Source: Pholiota molesta (taxonomy: Eukaryota > Basidiomycota > Agaricomycetes > Agaricales > Strophariaceae). From it: DNA of 55,060 bases. The translations under genes were made by a program, and so were the position numbers. The stretch covers positions 1-55,060 of the forward strand of contig JACGCK010000269.1 of NCBI GenBank assembly GCA_014925825.1, given 5' to 3'. Below are positions 11,231 to 22,194 of the stretch, one piece after another. The notes under the pieces were generated by a model. The model was given only the letters and a program-made list of their open reading frames with translations. It did not search any database and was not told the DNA's origin. How positions within the stretch are numbered: position 1 is the first letter of the stretch; the number at the start of each line of letters is the position of its first letter.

Positions 11231-12520
11231 ATGGGGTCGAAGCCGAACCTCAACCTCGCATGGTGGATTCTCGCTGAAGCCCTGTACATTCTCGCCTTGA
11301 CAGTCAAACCCACACGGCGTCGATGGCGATGGCTTTTGTTCACTGCCATTCTATCCATATCAACATACGCGCTCGTATTCTACAGGACGGACTTCCGACA
11401 TCTGGGGTTGGGGGAGAGGGGCATATGCTCGAGGCTCCCTATCCTCGTATCGTTCGCGTCGGCCAACCTCCTTCTCTGCGAGCCGCACGAGGAGCTGCGG
11501 TTCGTCGGCCAGAAGCCTATGAACATCTCAGATGCACCATTTACTTCGCGTCTGTGGTGGGCGTTGCTCGTCTGGGCCAATCCGCGCGGGATAAACCTCG
11601 CCCATGAACCGACTACGCATCTACCACGCGGCCGAAGCAGACGACGCGCGCCGGGTTCGTCCTAGCGCAAATGCGGTCGATCTTGCTTTTTTTGTTGCTT
11701 TTGGACATCGTAGGGGCCATGAATCGGGCGAACCCGTACTTTACGAAAGATATTCCAGTCGTCGTTGGCCTCCAGAGGTTGTGGTGGTTGGCTGGCTTCG
11801 GTTTGCAGCTACCATTTGGATTTGGCTCTCGATAGAATACATGCTCGTCGCCATCGTCCTCGTCGTGCTGGGAGTTTCAAGTCCTAACGACTGTCCGGCT
11901 TATTTTGGATCACCTTTCGAGGGTATACCGTTCGTCGAGTATGGTGGTGAGTTGCGGTGTAGTTCAGGTTGCTCATCCAACTTATATATATCATGCTTGC
12001 AGCAAATTTTGGCACCAGATGATAAGAAGAGTACGTTTCATGTTGTGTTCAAAGTTCTGCGAACGACAAGCCACCTCTTTTACAGCCATGCGTAACACAC
12101 GGAGATTTTGCCATAAGATCTCTTCGAATCGCTCCGGATAGCACAGCGGCAATTATATGCAAATTATGCGTCGGCTTCCTCTTATCTGGAATCATCCACT
12201 ACATCAGCGAAGCAGTCGTAATGGAAAGCCTTACCGAACCACTCGGATGCTTGGGGTTTTTCCTGCTTCAAATCCTCGCGATCTTATTCGAAGATTCGGT
12301 CATCAAAGCCGCTCACAGAGTGGTTTCGTGAAACGTAGAACCTGGTGGACAACATTGATAGGATACTTATGGGTTTTGTTATGGATCAATTTCAGCCTTC
12401 CGTTCTGGACCGCGGCGGGGTATCGGGCTGGGTTTACGGAAGAGTTACCGCAGTTTAGCCTTGTGTTGGGAATTTGGAAAGGCGAATGGGCACCTTTGAA
12501 TAAGCCTCTCGTGTAATTAA
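11231..12520 (+). pseudogene. Wax-synthase-like membrane acyltransferase, frameshifted
   Basis: The start ATG is at 11231. The N terminus is hydrophobic (AWWILAEALYILAL), followed by LWWALLVWANPRGIN. After a one-base shift near 11625 comes KQTTRAGFVLAQMRSILLF and GAMNRANPYF. After a further shift near 11810 comes IEYMLVAIVLVVLG, PAYFG and the GYTVRRVW strip, then an intron of about 50 bases and KFWHQMIRR. The segment FLLSGIIHYISEAVVMES carries the conserved histidine region of MBOAT/wax-synthase proteins. These are multi-pass ER acyltransferases. At least three frameshifts are needed to read it through, so I call it a pseudogene. Copies of the 3' part occur at about 18735-19345 and 27893-27990, always in front of the RSE1 segment. 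Confidence 0.6.
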
Positions 12521-12544
12521 AGGGACAACAGATGATATTTCTGC

Positions 12545-13140
12545 AGTTCAGACGGAGGGGGTTCGCAAATCCGTTCGTTTTGTCGTCAAAACGGCATTTG
12601 GGATACCAGGAAGGTCGGAGCTTACTGACTCCTCCACTTCCAAAGTTCTAATCCATGTCGAAGCGTCCTAAACGTGCTGCGCGCACCGCGTGGGCATGCT
12701 GCAAAAACTTGAGGCGTGTCCGAGTTGGGGAGCAGGTTGAGCACTTTCGAGTCGATGATGGGGACTCCAGCTCGTCGTTTACGATCAAGCTTTCTAGCGG
12801 GCGAGGCCTGAAGAAACACGAGGTAGGGGAAGTGTGGGGTCAGCCATACCAAACGATGGGTACGCTGTCGAACTAAATTCTGACTCGTTGTCGTCGTCGC
12901 CTAGCTTGTCGAATTGGTGAAGGTAGCTCAGCTGGAGGGCAGAAAAGTATTAGATATTAGGATTCGAAGGTGCTAATTTTCGGTTTATTACTGGTTACCA
13001 AACTCGCTCGCAACAAAAAGGGAAACCAGACTTGAGAATACACAGGCTGGAAGCTACAGGAACAGTATCAAAATACTTGATTTTTAAGGATTTCACTTCC
13101 TCTTCTTCGTGCTCGATGGTAAATATTGTTAGGGCACTTT
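12545..13140 (-). pseudogene. RSE1: RSE1/SF3B3 internal fragment, inverted
   Basis: On the minus strand this reads [20 protein letters not shown], then [11 protein letters not shown], then after a degenerate intron the [21 protein letters not shown] stretch, and finally [20 protein letters not shown] with [13 protein letters not shown]. It matches the middle of the two larger RSE1 fragments (about 20700-21230 and 29330-29870), in the opposite direction. Frame is lost in several places. It sits immediately after the wax-synthase-like 3' end, the same neighbour order as in the other copies but inverted. Confidence 0.8.
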
Positions 13141-13265
13141 TGAATTCCTCTCGAAATCTAGCTACTCCAACAGATGAATTTACTTGGTGATGGTAACAGT
13201 ACACAATTTGTCTTTATTTATTGAAATCAAACACTCAAAAACTAATTTGCGACACATGAGGAAGC

Positions 13266-13736
13266 TCATTCTTCCGCCGGACCAGCTGTTACGGCGTCAC
13301 TAAATTGAAAGAAAAAAACAAAACAAAAAAAATGAATTAAATGATCCACCACCAGATAAAACTGATGTACTAACGTTGTGGAGGTACATTCCGCCACCGC
13401 CATGACGACTATCTTGCCGTCTTTGAATCTGAGCTTGAGCCGAACCTATTCAAGTAAAGTAGGCAAAAAGTAGGCGACGTTGGTGATAATCTAAAGATGA
13501 CAAGAGTGACAAGAGGCGCACGTACCCCATTAACGCTCTCCAGAGATTCCTGGAATTTGCCCACAAATTTTCCGAGGACCTTATAATGTCCCTAAAAAAT
13601 ACGATATCAATAAAATACGAGACCTCTGTATCGACCTGACTCACCCCGTATGCTATAGAAATCTACGCAAACGATGGTGAGTTAGTGCTGAGTACTGTGT
13701 TATGACATATTGCTTGGCACCACTTACTTGCGGCAT
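13266..13736 (-). CDS. Small five-exon gene, 65 residues, unknown function
   Basis: Minus-strand exons are 13736-13728 (9 nt), 13662-13645 (18 nt), 13591-13526, 13445-13375 and 13299-13266. Every boundary has GT...AG and the frame is kept throughout, ending in TGA. The protein starts MPQISIAYGGHYKVLG and continues with FQESLESVNGVRLKLRFKDG and IVVMAVAEC, ending in GPAEE. It has no signal peptide or membrane segment. The alternating polar and hydrophobic strands suggest a small beta-rich protein. I do not recognise the family. The two tiny 5' exons would be missed by most gene finders. Support comes only from consistent splicing, so transcript data would be decisive. Confidence 0.55.
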
Positions 13737-14264
13737 ATTGTTAAACGTAGGTCTGCTTGAGGGTAGAAAAAGAATATAGGATGTAGAATTGTCAATGGGG
13801 CGCACTGAGTTTATATAAAGAAAACAGACTAATACTCCCGAACTGGCGAGCTAGAAGGAGCCAGACGTTTATCTTGCTGCTATAGTCCGTATGTATTGTG
13901 ACTCGTTGTTCCCAAAGCTCATCTCATGATGCACGCTTGAACATCAAATCAGTCTCTGAATTTCGATGACTGATATCATCTGCGATATGACCAGATCTGA
14001 TGTCCGCAGGCCAGGACCAAGTTGGGAACAAGCAACACAGTTACAACACTTATATTCGAGTCATTCTGAATGTTCGTGGAACAATGGAATCGAACGCCAA
14101 CGAACGGCTATCTAGCTTTAGTACAGCCGCCTTGAAAGCGTAAAACCTTCAGACTCGACGCGTCTTTCCTCCAGGTTGCTTGAGTCCTAACAGTCAAGAG
14201 AACCGGCGTTCCAGCATGTGTGTCCAGATTTCATGCACCATGTTCAATGTCATCTATTACCTGC
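13737..14264. other. Intergenic, nothing recognised
   Basis: Upstream of the small gene. No supported exon, repeat or RNA gene was found. Confidence 0.4.
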
Positions 14265-14424
14265 CACTGCTGGAGGCGATTATTGTTCCATGTGAAAACA
14301 GCCCAGAAAAAGTATATTTTCAACGTGTTGCATAGGCTGTTCCGACGAAAAACTTCGGGAACAGCCTTGCAACCTGTTCACAATAGGCTGTTTCCAAAAG
14401 AAACAGCCATTGCCTCCAGCAGTG
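14265..14424. repeat. Nested palindrome, MITE-like, about 160 bp
   Basis: The outer arms are CACTGCTGGAGGC (14265-14277) and GCCTCCAGCAGTG (14412-14424), a perfect 13-bp inverted repeat. Inside, AGGCTGTTCC (14334-14343) pairs with GGAACAGCCT (14358-14367), and flanking GTTGC/GCAAC extends that stem. A third hairpin, GGCTGTTTC/GAAACAGCC, follows near 14385-14408. No gene is inside. It may be a small non-autonomous element or a structured RNA source; no target duplication was clear. Confidence 0.6.
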
Positions 14425-14950
14425 TGCTTAATCAGTAGGCAAGGATTTGGAGCTCATGATCGATCTCTTTGATGAGCATTGGTCCAGACTCCATAGAATT
14501 TTCCTGTTTTGTCCTCAAATGATGGACAAGTAGAAGTCGTTGCGGCCATAAGACGTGAACGGATAAAATATTTTTTTAAACCTCCGCGTTCAAGCGCAAG
14601 CTGCGTTTTAGTGTGCTTCAAGCTTCGGCAAATGTACATCACCACTGAAATTTGAAAGGGCGGTGTCATCGTGGGGTGTTTGTCAAGGTTCTATCCAAAT
14701 GGATTACAGATATTACACCGACACGAGGCATATAGATTTCCTCCTTGCTTGACGGTGTTGTAGCTCTCTATTAGAAACCAAAGGTGAGATCTGAGATCTG
14801 AGAAAGGACAACTTTCTTTGCTTTTCCTCTTTAGGCTGTGCGAACAAAGCCAAATAAGCTACAACACAATGATTCATGCCCTCAATCGGAGCTCCTCTGG
14901 AGAAAGCCCACGTGCTCCGACCGCATGCGGGCGCCTTGAGATTCAAATTT
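14425..14950. other. Intergenic, nothing recognised
   Basis: No supported gene. It runs up to the kinase 3'-end relic. Confidence 0.3.
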
Positions 14951-14954
14951 CAAG

Positions 14955-15170
14955 CTACTAGATGTCTGGCAAATAGCTACTAGTTATCGGTGAATCTTGA
15001 TGTAAACAAGCCAGCGTCCGGATGCACAAGACACTCTGGATAGGATACGGAAGGTGGTGAATTCGACACCTCCCGAGTCCCTTTCCAATCCGCCGTGGAT
15101 AGAGAAAGACTGGTGTGCTGAACGTCAAGGTAGACTTGAACTTCAAGATTCAAATAACGATGTAAATAGA
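14955..15170 (+). pseudogene. Relic of the kinase-like gene, 3' end only
   Basis: The sequence matches 7890-7920 and then jumps to 8047-8205 of kinase-like copy 1 (LDVWQIAT, then RPDAQDTLDRIRKVV, then PWIEKDW). The intron and part of exon 6 are missing and the frame is broken. It is a third, mostly deleted copy. Confidence 0.75.
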
Positions 15171-15204
15171 TTCTAACCTTTTCAGTGGTCATAACACCGG
15201 ACAT

Positions 15205-15480
15205 GAAAGTAAATAACGTGATTCTAGTTAATCTCATCCATTGCGACATCAACTTCCCGTCAAATGTTGTGTTTGACAAAGATGACCGCCGATCATAACT
15301 GAATTCGATGTTTGTGTCAAGAAAGCATTCGGAGGACATTTGGTTGGATGGACAAGACCGACTATCCGACTATAGCCATTGAAGATATCGATATCTATTA
15401 TCAGGGACTTATACATCGGAACTTCACTTTGACGGACCTGGAGATATGTACCACCCGATTATGGTGGTTCTTCCATTGTC
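15205..15480 (+). pseudogene. Relic of the 8601-9813 kinase pseudogene
   Basis: Frames with IHCDINFPSNVVFDKDDR and FGWMDKTDYPTIAIEDIDIY match the catalytic loop and C-terminal part of the 8.6-9.8 kb kinase pseudogene, but on the plus strand and without the intervening segment. It is decayed and inverted relative to the parent. Confidence 0.65.
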
Positions 15481-15549
15481 TCCAGGATTGCATGAGACTG
15501 CAAATCCGGGACATGTGTGAAAGCACTTCTATCAAGATTTCAGAGTGAG

Positions 15550-16202
15550 TCAGATAGCACTGCTTTTTAATGACTTCCTGACCAGGACGACTAGCAGAGG
15601 CTTTTTGACGAAAGGAGCATAAAGGGCTCAAAGCCAGTCCCATGTTGATCCTCGCTGCGCAAGCAGAAGTACTCGGGAACGCTGAAATAAACCGGATGAC
15701 TGTTCGAACTTCGGATTAAGACTTGATTAATATTAAGACTCAGATGGCTCGGGACTCCGGAGTCAATAGAGGATCACCACTAATGGACACAGAGAATGGG
15801 CGAATTATTACAAGAGATCGCAAGGATTGACACTGCATGCCAGTGATAGCAAGGGTGGACTATTCCTTTTATCATCTGTAGTCTATCTGAAATAAAACAA
15901 CACACCTTACAAGTGTGTTTAATGTTGTTGCCGACATATTCGGAAGCCCAGATGGCAGTAGACAGAAGTGGACGGGAATATAATATCTCGGGACCCACGG
16001 TCTTGCAAGCGACTGAATCGCTGCCGTCCAACTCACGTGGTGTTCAGTACTTGAGTGGTTCATGATCAATGTTCAAACGTTCAAGCTCAAGCTCGACCAG
16101 TCTACCTCAAGCTTCAAAGCTCCAACGTTCGACGTTCAGCGCTCGCTCAGTTCTGGACTGGAACTCTCTTTACAAAATCATAGTTGGCGAAGGTTGCTCA
16201 GC
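15550..16202. other. Upstream region of kinase-like copy 2
   Basis: No supported exon. The last 150 bases contain a run of short TTCAAGCT/CGTTCA-like near-repeats just before the start codon, possibly part of the promoter or 5' leader. Confidence 0.35.
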
Positions 16203-17676
16203 ATGCCATCGTCAATTCTCTCTGCGAGTATAACCGTAACAGTGATGACCGCAGCTATGCTTGCATCTTACGCACTCTGGGAGATCCGTTCACCGCGCAG
16301 GAAAAATGTTCGTCTTCGGCAAAAGGTAAATTCTGGTTCTATTTTATTTTATTTTTCAAAGGAAACCTTACGGTGCAACATAGCTACCTAAAGATCTGGC
16401 GACTTGGAGACACCCCAGTGACGCCGTAGCAGAGCATGAACAAATTTGGATAGACTTAGATGAGGTGTTTCTCAATGCAGGATTCTCTCTGTGGCGGATG
16501 AATCGCCTCGGTTCAGCTGTTGTAGCTCCTCCAGGCTATCCATTTGCGAATGGATTCGGGTACGCCGCAGGCCATCGAACGGATCTGGAAGGCCTAGGAA
16601 GTCCAAGAGACCTTCGTGTATTCCATATTATGGTTCGTACTACGCAGTATCATTTGATCCTTTGCTGACGTTTTCTGTAGAACCCAAGCTCTCGAGCGGC
16701 CAGAACAAGGGATGGACACGATGTCGGCATCCGCGTTATCACTATTAATAATGAAGGTCATGACCATCTCAGAATTCTCCGTAAAGTCGCGACTGGTTTG
16801 AACAGTTTGTTCAGCAATAACCATGTCCTTCCCATGCTCTCCGAATTCCAGTTTGAGGATATCATCTTTGGAATCTTTCCCAAAGTTGGCGCCGAGTTAA
16901 GAGATCTGTATGGTAATTGGGCACGAAATTCTGCGGGGGATGTCGTCGAGGTCATGATGCAAATGTTGGAGGTAGGTCTCAAGCTATCTTGCATAGAATA
17001 TCTCTCATCGTGATGTACAGGCGCTTGCGTTTATTCATAAGCTGAATATTGCACATCGGGTGAGTCGCTGATGATAGTAGCATATGTTCGGTAACTATTC
17101 TGACCGCTACTTCTTAGGATGCTTTCAAGGATAACTTTCTCATCCAATGGCATCCGGAGTCCTTGAAGACGATGACAATATCCCCCTCGCGTCCTCGGGT
17201 CTTTCTCATTGACTTTGAAGTTGCTATAGATTTCCCCCCCGAATGCCCAGTGGAGGAACAGGTTGTGACTGGCATCCCTACTGGCGGCTCATTCGGTGAT
17301 TCGGACAGATACACGCGTCCGCATGCACCCGAATATATTTCCGGAAAACCGTATAGTCCATTCAAGCTAGATATATGGCAAATGGCAAGTAGTTTGACGG
17401 ATGTCAGAGTAAGGCGGTTCTTTTTTTATCATCAATGTTGCTTATCGTCTTTTGCATTTGCAGAGTACTATTCCCGGTATTGACAAAGTTTTGGATGATA
17501 TGTATTGCACGAACCCGGACGAACGTCCGCATGCGCAGGAGGCTTTGGATAGAATTCGATCGGTGGTGAACTCGATGTCGCCCCAATCATTACTGATTGC
17601 GCCATGGATGAAAAATGACTTTCTGGCCGAGATGGAGGCCGAAGAACTTCAGCTCCAAGAATCAAACAAGGATTAG
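16203..17676 (+). CDS. Membrane-anchored protein-kinase-like protein (copy 2)
   Basis: Exons are 16203-16325, 16384-16632, 16681-16971, 17021-17059, 17118-17408 and 17464-17676. All introns are in phase 0, and exons 3, 4 and 5 have exactly the lengths found in copy 1 (291, 39, 291 nt). The protein has 401 residues. A hydrophobic helix (ITVTVMTAAMLASYALW) is followed by basic residues. HRDAFKDN spans the exon 4/5 junction, LIDFEVA has DFE at 266-268, and the beta-3 lysine position is Arg142 (DVGIRVI). Loss of that lysine in both copies suggests a family trait. Exon 2 has diverged most. The intact frame in both paralogues suggests selection. Confidence 0.85.
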
Positions 17677-17859
17677 GCCATTGCAACTCTGTTCAGTGAT
17701 TTAGGCCACATTTAATTTAGTACCGTTTAATCATTTTGACTGCTTACGCTTGTTATTAAATTTGTTGACTTCTATTAGTTATATCATTGTCTTCGTATGG
17801 CCTTTACATCCTCGTCTGGGTAAACACACCGGTAGCGGAGACCCGGGTATGGGTGCACA

Positions 17860-18340
17860 ATCGCCATATAGCAATACGATACAAGGCTCTGATGTCTTCA
17901 ACTGCTGTAGTCCAAAGTCGGGTTCATCCAGCCAGGCAAACGTACCGCCACCGGTTTGTAGCAAGCGGCCTTATGGCAAGTTAGTTGGAGAATAATAGTC
18001 GTGCGATATGTTTTAGCTGATCCATTTTTCGCTCCAACAGTGTCGCTGAGCGTGTATGGGTATCTCTTGAGGACGATGCCCGTAATGAAGACTCCATCGG
18101 AACTTTGAGCACATCCGTAATATTCGACAATGTTCTCGCCGGTAGTATCATCGTGGTGTCGTCTCTCTTTGTCCGCTTTTAATCTTTCCAGAATCTTGAC
18201 TTCCGGGTGGACTCTCGACGTCGTACCACAAACATTAGTTGGATCGTAGGGTCTTCAGAAAGACATCGGGCGGAAGGAAATCATCTGAGACTTCGTAGGT
18301 CGAGATTCCGTCGAGCCACTGACGGAGAATGCAATATAGA
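17860..18340 (-). pseudogene. Scrambled relic of the 8601-9813 kinase pseudogene
   Basis: Pieces matching about 8800-8860 (GGTFAWLDEPDF on the minus strand), 9190-9250 and then 9260-9560 of the kinase pseudogene (the N-lobe part with NIVEYYGC) lie in order, with the catalytic-loop exon deleted. The relic is fused near 18318 to sequence matching the 3' flank of the Ohr gene. Confidence 0.7.
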
Positions 18341-18660
18341 AAGAAATTCAATAACAATACGAATTTATACAGGAGAATTTCTAGGAGGATTAAAGTGATG
18401 CTTAAGCAGTGGAAATATTTACGACAGCCCCCTTCGTCAAGGCACGCCTGCATGGGCAGAACTGTCATGCCGCGCCAATGCCTTCCACCTTGATGTCCAC
18501 CGCAAGTCCGAAGCCCTTCGCTCAGTGGGCTCTCCGAGATGCATGCTGAGGTTGACCACGGCAGTCTTCGCCATTTCTTCTTTGCCTTGCTTTTTGGCTA
18601 CGGCTTGGATAGCGCCAAGAAGGCGGGCTGTATATGAGAGCGAAAAAAAGAACAGTTTAG
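18318..18660 (-). pseudogene. Partial Ohr/OsmC copy
   Basis: It matches 10136-10520: the 3' flank, exon 4 and most of exon 3 ([32 protein letters not shown]). The intron between exons 3 and 4 is deleted, exon 1 and 2 are absent, and the frame shifts after the LGEPTE stretch. The codon at the first active-site cysteine position reads Arg (TARLLGA). It cannot be functional. Confidence 0.8.
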
Positions 18661-18734
18661 CCTCGAACTGGCGCTGGGGCGCGCAGACACGTCCTCGTCC
18701 AGTTGGGAGTGTCAGTTCCGACTTATGTTTGGAT

Positions 18735-19345
18735 CGCCTTCCGATGGGTATACCGTTCGTCGAATATGGTAGTGAATTGTGGTGTAGTTCGGGTTGCTTT
18801 TTCAACTTATATATCCATGCATTGCAGCAAATTTTGGCCCAAGGAAGAGTACATTGCATGTTGTGTTCAAAGTTTTGCGAACGACAAGCCAACCTCCTTT
18901 TCAGCCATGCGCAAGATACGGAGATTTTGCCATAAGCTCTCTTCCAATTGTACCGAATAGTACAGCGGCAATTGTATGCAAATTATGCGTCGGCTTTCTC
19001 TTGTCTGGAATCATACACTACATCAGCGAAGCAGTCGTAATGGAAAGCCTTACCAAAGTTCAAACCACTCAGATGCTTGGGGTTTTGCTGCTTCAAATCT
19101 TCGCGATCTTATTCAAAGATTCGGTCATCAAAGCCGCTCGCACAATTGGTTTTGTGAAACGTAGAACCTGGTGGACAACATTGATAGGCAATTGATAGGT
19201 TAGCTATGGGTTTTGTTGTGGATCGATTTCAGCCTTCCCGGCCGTTCTGGACGGCGGCGGGGTATCGGGCTGTGTTTACGGAAGAGTTACCAAAGTTTAG
19301 CCTGGTTTTGGGAGTTTGGAAAGGCGAATGAGCACCTCTGAATAA
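18735..19345 (+). pseudogene. Partial wax-synthase-like copy
   Basis: Matches the 3' half of the gene at 11231-12520, including the GYTVRRVW region, KFWP and SGIIHYISEAVVMES, with added small insertions. It lies directly in front of an RSE1 segment. Confidence 0.7.
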
Positions 19346-22190
19346 CCCCTAGTGTAATTAAAGGGCTGGGCAGTGTGGTCGTTGGTCAAAAAGGAGTACT
19401 ACGCATTGACTACGCACGGAATCTGTACGTTGTATTTATGTTATGGCCTCAGAATCAAACAACCCACAACAACGTCCTTGTTTTCAACGCTGGATTAAAC
19501 ATCCAATTAAGTCCCGCGCAGCCCCACCAAACGAGCCTTTTCTCTCCTTTCTCGCTTTCGACGGGCCCCTCTTTGCAATCTTCACTGATTGTGCGCAAAT
19601 AAACCACGATGCATTTGTACAATTTGACGCTGCAGCCCCCGACGGCGACGACGCAAGCCATCGTTGGCAACTTCTCGGGCGCTAGACAGCAGGAAATCAT
19701 CGTCTCCCACGGGACGCGCCTCGAGCTCCTCCGACCAGACGCACAGACCGGTAAAGTCGCGACCGTCATCGCGACCGACGTCTTTGGGTCCATCCGCTCG
19801 CTCGCCGCTTTCCGTTTGACTGGCGGGACCAAGGGTGAGCTTTTTGTACGTATCCCATTTTTGTCTGCGCTCATTCACCGGGAATCGTATCTTAGACTAC
19901 GCCATAGTAGGGTCGGACTCGGGGCGCATCGTTATCCTGGACTACGATCCCAAGACGAGCAGCTTCGTCAAGCTGCATCAGGAGACGTATGGCAAGTCCG
20001 GCGCCAGGCGCATCGTCCCTGGACAGTACCTCGCGACAGACCCGAAGGGACGTAGTGTGATGGTGGCTGGTATGGAGAAGGCGAAGCTGGTGTACATTCT
20101 CAACCGAGACGCCGCGGCAATTTGACCATTTCGTCACCGCTCGAGGCGCACAAGAACGCGGCTATCATCCACCACATTGTTGGCCTGGACGTCGGATTCG
20201 AGAACCCCATGTTCGCGGCTTTAGAGGTGGATTATACGGAGTCGGACCAGGATCCAACGGGAGAGGCGTTTAACAATGCAGAGAAAGTGCGTCAGATTGA
20301 TCATGTTGATATTCAATGACTGACAAGCGGGTCGTGAAGATGTTAACATATTACGAACTTGACCTCGGCCTGAACCACGTCGTCCGTAAATGGAGCGAAC
20401 CAACAGACCCACGGGCGAACTTGCTTGTGCAGGTTCCGGTGGCAACTCGCCTCATCCGACCGTTTCGATGGCCCCTCTGGTGTTCTCGTATGCTGCGAAG
20501 ACCACATCATTTACGCCACATGGACGCCCCTCAACACCGCGTTCCCATTCCACGACGAAAAAACCCACTGGAAGATACAAATCGAGGCCTCATTATTGTA
20601 GCAGCAGTCATGCACAAGATGAAGGTGCGCGTCACGACCCATTTTACACTTCTTTTCCTGACGCGACTGGCTAGGGCGCTTTCTTTTTCCTCCTTCAAAG
20701 TGAAGATGGTGATCTATACAAGGTCACCATCGAACACGAAGAAGAGGAAGTGAAATCATTAAAAATCAAGTATTTCGATACCGTTCCTGTAGCTTCCAGC
20801 CTGTGTATCCTCAAATCTGGTTTCCTCTTTGTTGCAAGCGAGTTGGCAACCAGTAAGCTAAAAATTAATACCCTCGAATCTTAGTATCTAACTTTCCCTT
20901 CAGCTACCTCTACCAATTCCAAAAGCTAGGCGACGACGACAACGAGCCAGAATTCAGCTCAACATCGTACCCTTCGTTTGGCATGGCCGACCCTACACTT
21001 CCCCTCCTCGTGCATTCTTCAGGCCGCGCCCGCTAGAGAACCTGATCGTAGCCGACGAGCTGGAATCACTAGACCCATCATCGACTCGAAAGTGCTCAAC
21101 CTGCTCCCCAACTCCGACACGCCCCAAATTTTCGCAGCATGCGGACGCGGGGCGCGCAGCACATTTAGGACGCTTCGACATGGATTGGAAGTGGAGGAGT
21201 CCGTAAGCTCCGACCTGCCTGGTATCCCCAATGCCGTTTGGACGACAAAACGAACGGAAGACGGTGCGTGCATATAATGCTTGATAAGATGAATGCAAAG
21301 CTTACACCATTGCAGATCCGTACGACTCGTACATCATCCTCTCTTTCGTCAACGGTACTCTGGTCCTCTCCATCGGAGAAACCATCGAAGAAGTGCAAGA
21401 CACCGGCTTCCTCTCCGCGGCGCCGACGCTCGCCGTGCAACAAATCGGCGCGGACGCGCTCCTGCAGGTGCACCCGCAAGGCATCCGCCACGTGCTCGCG
21501 GACCGGCGCGTGAACGAGTGGCGCGTGCCGCAAGGCAAGACGATCGTGTGCGCGACGACGAACAAGCGCCAGGTCGTCGTGGTGCTGTTTGAGGCGCAAG
21601 GTGGGTGGTTGCAATGTGGGTTTTGTGTGCTAATGACGTCTTTTCCAGGGTGAAAATGGCTGTTTTTCGTGCTGAAATTGCCTAAACTGGGGGTAAAGTT
21701 TTCAAATGAGCGTAGGTCACAATGCGCAATCGGGTTCTGGTATCATGCGCGCAGAGTGCAGCCCACCCCGAAGGGCAAGGCTGTCAACACCCCGTATCTA
21801 CCTACCTACGTACGTATTGTGTTCAGCCCTCACCGAAGGGCAAGGCCACTGGAACCCCGTATCTATCTATGTACGTACGTACTCTGTAACTCCCATTAGA
21901 CAGTTTGCAATGACATGAATTTGAACAACTCACATTCCACTCATAGCTGAGTTTGTGAGCTTTGTGTGATTTTGCGATGGAAAGTCGTGCGAAAAAGAAC
22001 TTGCACGCCAATTAGCCACCTTTTCAACAATTGCAACAACACTACTCACTGAGTGAACAACATCCTCTGGGACTCGAAAATGACTGGCTTGCAGGATTCA
22101 ATCAATCACAGCATAGGTCTTCGGCTACACTACTGATCTACGAGGCCAAAAGTGACATTAGACAACTTTGATCCTTCAGATGTAAATCAC
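19220..22190 (+). repeat. Segmental duplication, copy A (RSE1 segment)
   Basis: From the wax-synthase 3' end through the RSE1 fragment to about 22190 this matches 27893-30850 closely, including introns and about 550 bases of shared non-coding sequence after the truncation point (for example a CCTACCTACGTACG-type run). The match ends at about 22190 and 30850, so the duplication is of genomic DNA rather than a processed transcript. Confidence 0.85.
19609..21650 (+). pseudogene. RSE1: RSE1/SF3B3 5'-half fragment, copy A
   Basis: Rse1/SF3B3 is a WD40-type beta-propeller subunit of the U2 snRNP SF3b complex, about 1,200 residues long. Exon 1 (19609-19834) encodes MHLYNLTLQPPTATTQAIVG with RLELLRPD and [14 protein letters not shown]. 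Exon 2 starts near 19895 with [15 protein letters not shown] and [20 protein letters not shown]. Later stretches are [54 protein letters not shown] and [16 protein letters not shown]. One base is missing in the DAAAN codon run near 20119, and further indels follow. The coding match ends near 21600 after QVVVVL, so only the first half of the protein is present. The frame is not recoverable by splicing alone. Confidence 0.9.
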
Positions 22191-22194
22191 TTAC

